Source: Symsagittifera roscoffensis | Lineage: Eukaryota; Xenacoelomorpha; Acoela; Convolutidae | Direction of reading: 5' to 3' | NCBI RefSeq assembly: GCF_963678635.1 | Contig: NC_087068.1 | Coordinates: 52,180,563 to 52,244,562 of the forward strand | Length of the DNA stretch: 64,000 nt | Shown: one piece after another, positions 62,235-64,000 of the stretch | Layout: every line of letters begins with the position of its first letter | How positions within the stretch are numbered: position 1 is the stretch's first letter | Translations under genes and position numbers: made by a program | Notes under the pieces: generated by a model | The model's input: the letters and a program-made list of their open reading frames with translations, nothing else | Databases searched by the model: none | What the model was told of the DNA's origin: nothing

Positions 62235-63485
62235 ATGGGGCACTCAAGAGACACTTCATCAATGGCCACAGCCTTTGAACCTCTGAACAGGTCCTTGGAG
62301 ACATTCCTAACGAGGTTTTCTACAACACATGAACGCAGTGAAAAGTTCAGTAGCGTTTTTAAGAAACCAAGATGCTATAAAGATGAATCTGATGGCTGCA
62401 TTGATACCTGGATAAAAGTAATGAAACTGCATTTTGAAGAGGAGGACTTGTCAGATAGACAAGAATGCAGTTCTCTCACCAGTAACCCGGAAGGGACAGC
62501 CCTAAACTGCATGATGGCCAAAAAGCAATACCAGCGGGACACTCCTGAGAAAATCTTCGAAATCTTGTTAAATCGTTTTGGCTCAGGGGTGCAAGGACAC
62601 CAAGCAATGATGCGATTCGAGAAACAGAGGCAACGTGAAGACGAGACAATAGACAAATTTCTAGACGATTTGGAGATGCTGGGAAGGCGTAGTCAACCAG
62701 ATGAATCGAACAGAAGGATAAACCTGGCAGTAGCCTCAAAATTCATCGATGGTGTGAGAATGATGAGCTTCTAACGATGTTAGCGACACATTACACCCCC
62801 GCTTTCAACCAATGCGCCAACACCAGAGGAGTTGAGACTCAATTCAAAGGAATATCTTTTTCTGAAAACTCCATCGAGATCTGGATATTACAAAAAAAAT
62901 TATGGCAATTTTAACAACGGACCAGCAAGCCAAGGTAACAACTGGTACAAACCAAGGGACGATATGGATCAGAGACGCTCTTGTGCAAATTGCAGTTCGA
63001 CGGACCATCATGTATCAGCATGCTCATCCTACAAACAGGCCATGAAAGCAAAAGGCTTTAGCCACGTGGATGAAGATGCGTTAAAGGTCGATCATGAAGG
63101 TTTCATGAGAGGAGTAATTGCGAAATTCGGCCCAAGTTTCCACTGTAACTTGGAAGGTCATTTTAAATCGGATTGCCCATACTTTTGGGATGCTGTAGCA
63201 GACATAAAGCATCCGAGGCATTTGGAAGCTTTATCGGGTCTGAAAGCCAGCAAGGCTCGCCTGTTGAGTGAAGCGGAGGCACGCAGAAAGGAAAAATCAC
63301 AAGAGATGGCAACGAAGAAGATTCAGGCAGTAACGGAAGAGATACGTGAACCGGAACAGGTGACTGCGAAGGACGACTTCAAGATCGACTATAGGGCAGC
63401 CGCGAGGGATGCTCTAAACAGAGTCCAGCAGGAGTTGGTGACGAAAGGATATCGAACAAAAGATGAAGATCGAACTAGAAAATGA
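62235..63485 (+). pseudogene. Gag, unit 3 (best preserved) and start of the linker
   Basis: 62235-62774 (about 180 codons) encodes the capsid-like region (ETFLTRFSTTHERSEKF, FEILLNRFGSGVQGHQAMMR, KFLDDLEMLGRRSQPDE); the MATAFEPL start is at 62262. After a frame break, 62832-63485 (217 codons) has knuckle CANCSSTDHHVSAC and a second incomplete knuckle (S-F-H-C-NLEGHFKSDC, first Cys missing), then an Ala/Lys/Glu-rich helix region (EALSGLKASKARLLSEAEAR). The first zinc knuckle is intact. It ends with TGA 63483-63485, and the reading continues in another frame. Confidence 0.75.
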
Positions 63486-64000
63486 GAAAATTCAGGAAAA
63501 GCTAAACGCTTTCGAGGCGTCAGAAGTTGAAGAAACGAAAGCACCCAGCAGTTTGAGCATGAAACTAAAGGTGATCGCTGGGCAGACGTTCGGAATGGTA
63601 CCACAAGGAAGCAGAATACAGTGAGTAATTTTAGTTGCGGGACATCAGGTGATCAGGAACCTAAGTGAACCCTCAGAGCTCACTATGATGCATTTAGACA
63701 CATATGCAGATTATCTGAGACAGGTAGAGCCACGCACAGAGTCGAGGGCTGTATGAGCATTGTTGACATCAGGCGGCCCTCTAACAAAGAAACTCTACGG
63801 GCGCTACGTGGAAGTCTATGGACCTTATCAAGTGATGTTGAACGTTGACGGGATAAGTATCTACACTAGGACCTACATCACAACAGATAGTGACCAAATG
63901 GGGCAGATCTATTTGGGACAAGAAGAACTTAAGGTCCGAAGAATTTGCCATAATACCATGATGGAGTAAGATGCAGTACAAATAGGGTACGAGGCAGATG
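63486..64000 (+). pseudogene. Family A linker and protease start, truncated by window edge
   Basis: Readable pieces: SSLSMKLKVIAGQTFGMVPQ, HLDTYADYLRQVEPRTESRA and 63760-63969 (YQVMLNVDGISIYTR, GQIYLGQEELKVRRI). The last piece matches the minus-strand copy at 57.4 kb. In-frame stops at about 63,621, 63,754 and 63,967 show that this copy is defective. The protease itself lies beyond the window. Confidence 0.65.

Larger units (their letters stand above)
60320..63249 (+). repeat. Tandem triplication of a gag segment
   Basis: The phrase GATTTGGAGATGCTG begins at 60320, 61482 and 62667, spacings 1,162 and 1,185 bp. Each of the first two units breaks after GGTGTGAAAG (60900 and 62063) and jumps back to sequence upstream of gag; the third continues into normal pol. 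High similarity between units indicates recent duplication. Confidence 0.85.
60201..64000 (+). mobile_element. Family A element, plus strand, runs off the right edge
   Basis: Gag and the start of Pol of a second family A copy. The gag region is present in three tandem partial copies. Zinc-knuckle, capsid and linker peptides match the minus-strand element. It may be the 5' part of an element like that seen at 1-10.5 kb. Confidence 0.8.

Overview
This is eukaryotic, almost certainly metazoan, DNA dominated by mobile elements. There is no rRNA, no operon-like gene packing and no host gene that I can identify. Long AT-rich non-coding tracts carry minisatellites and short interspersed repeats, and three blocks of retroelement DNA sit among them. 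I cannot name the host from sequence alone.

Block 1 (1-10.5 kb, + strand, balanced base composition) is the 3' part of a giant Ty3/gypsy-type element, called family A here. It starts at the C-terminal end of a Pol polyprotein, which carries a macro-type (ADP-ribose binding) fold. About 9 kb of further reading frames follow: a coiled-coil protein, an SGNH/GDSL-hydrolase-like protein and several large frames of unknown function, all lightly damaged. From about 10.5 to 27 kb the sequence is AT-rich and non-coding. It holds hAT-like MITEs, a possible tRNA-derived SINE head, a dispersed ~0.5 kb palindromic repeat, several minisatellites and an old relative of the LTR of block 2.

Block 2 (27,174-46,080) is an almost complete 18,907-bp retrovirus-like element, family B. 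It has two 410-bp LTRs that differ at three positions, TG...CA ends and a 4-bp CCGG target duplication. In order it encodes a basic 155-aa ORF, a 1,878-codon Gag-protease-RT frame, an RNase H-integrase frame separated from it by one in-frame TAA, two tiny hydrophobic ORFs, a 378-codon frame with no start codon, an 871-aa envelope-like glycoprotein, a 602-aa protein whose ATG overlaps the env stop, and a 158-aa antisense ORF near the 3' LTR. This is the layout of a complex retrovirus with unrecognised accessory genes. The sense strand is conspicuously A/C-rich and G-poor.

From 46.1 to about 52.5 kb the sequence is AT-rich, with one more copy of the palindromic repeat. Block 3 (about 52.5-64 kb) holds two family A elements head to head. 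A broken copy lies on the minus strand (gag at 59.3 kb through to the post-integrase region at 52.6 kb). On the plus strand a second copy runs off the right edge, with its gag region triplicated in tandem (period about 1.16-1.19 kb). A shared peptide (CEVNEKGTREKNDGNE) links the minus-strand copy to block 1, and shared Gag/linker sequence links it to the plus-strand copy. Together these give a view of family A from gag to its long 3' extension.

The most notable systems are (i) family A's 3' cargo of macro-like and SGNH-hydrolase-like domains plus several kilobases of unknown coding sequence, and (ii) family B's accessory region, including the ATG-less frame and a covarying LTR hairpin.
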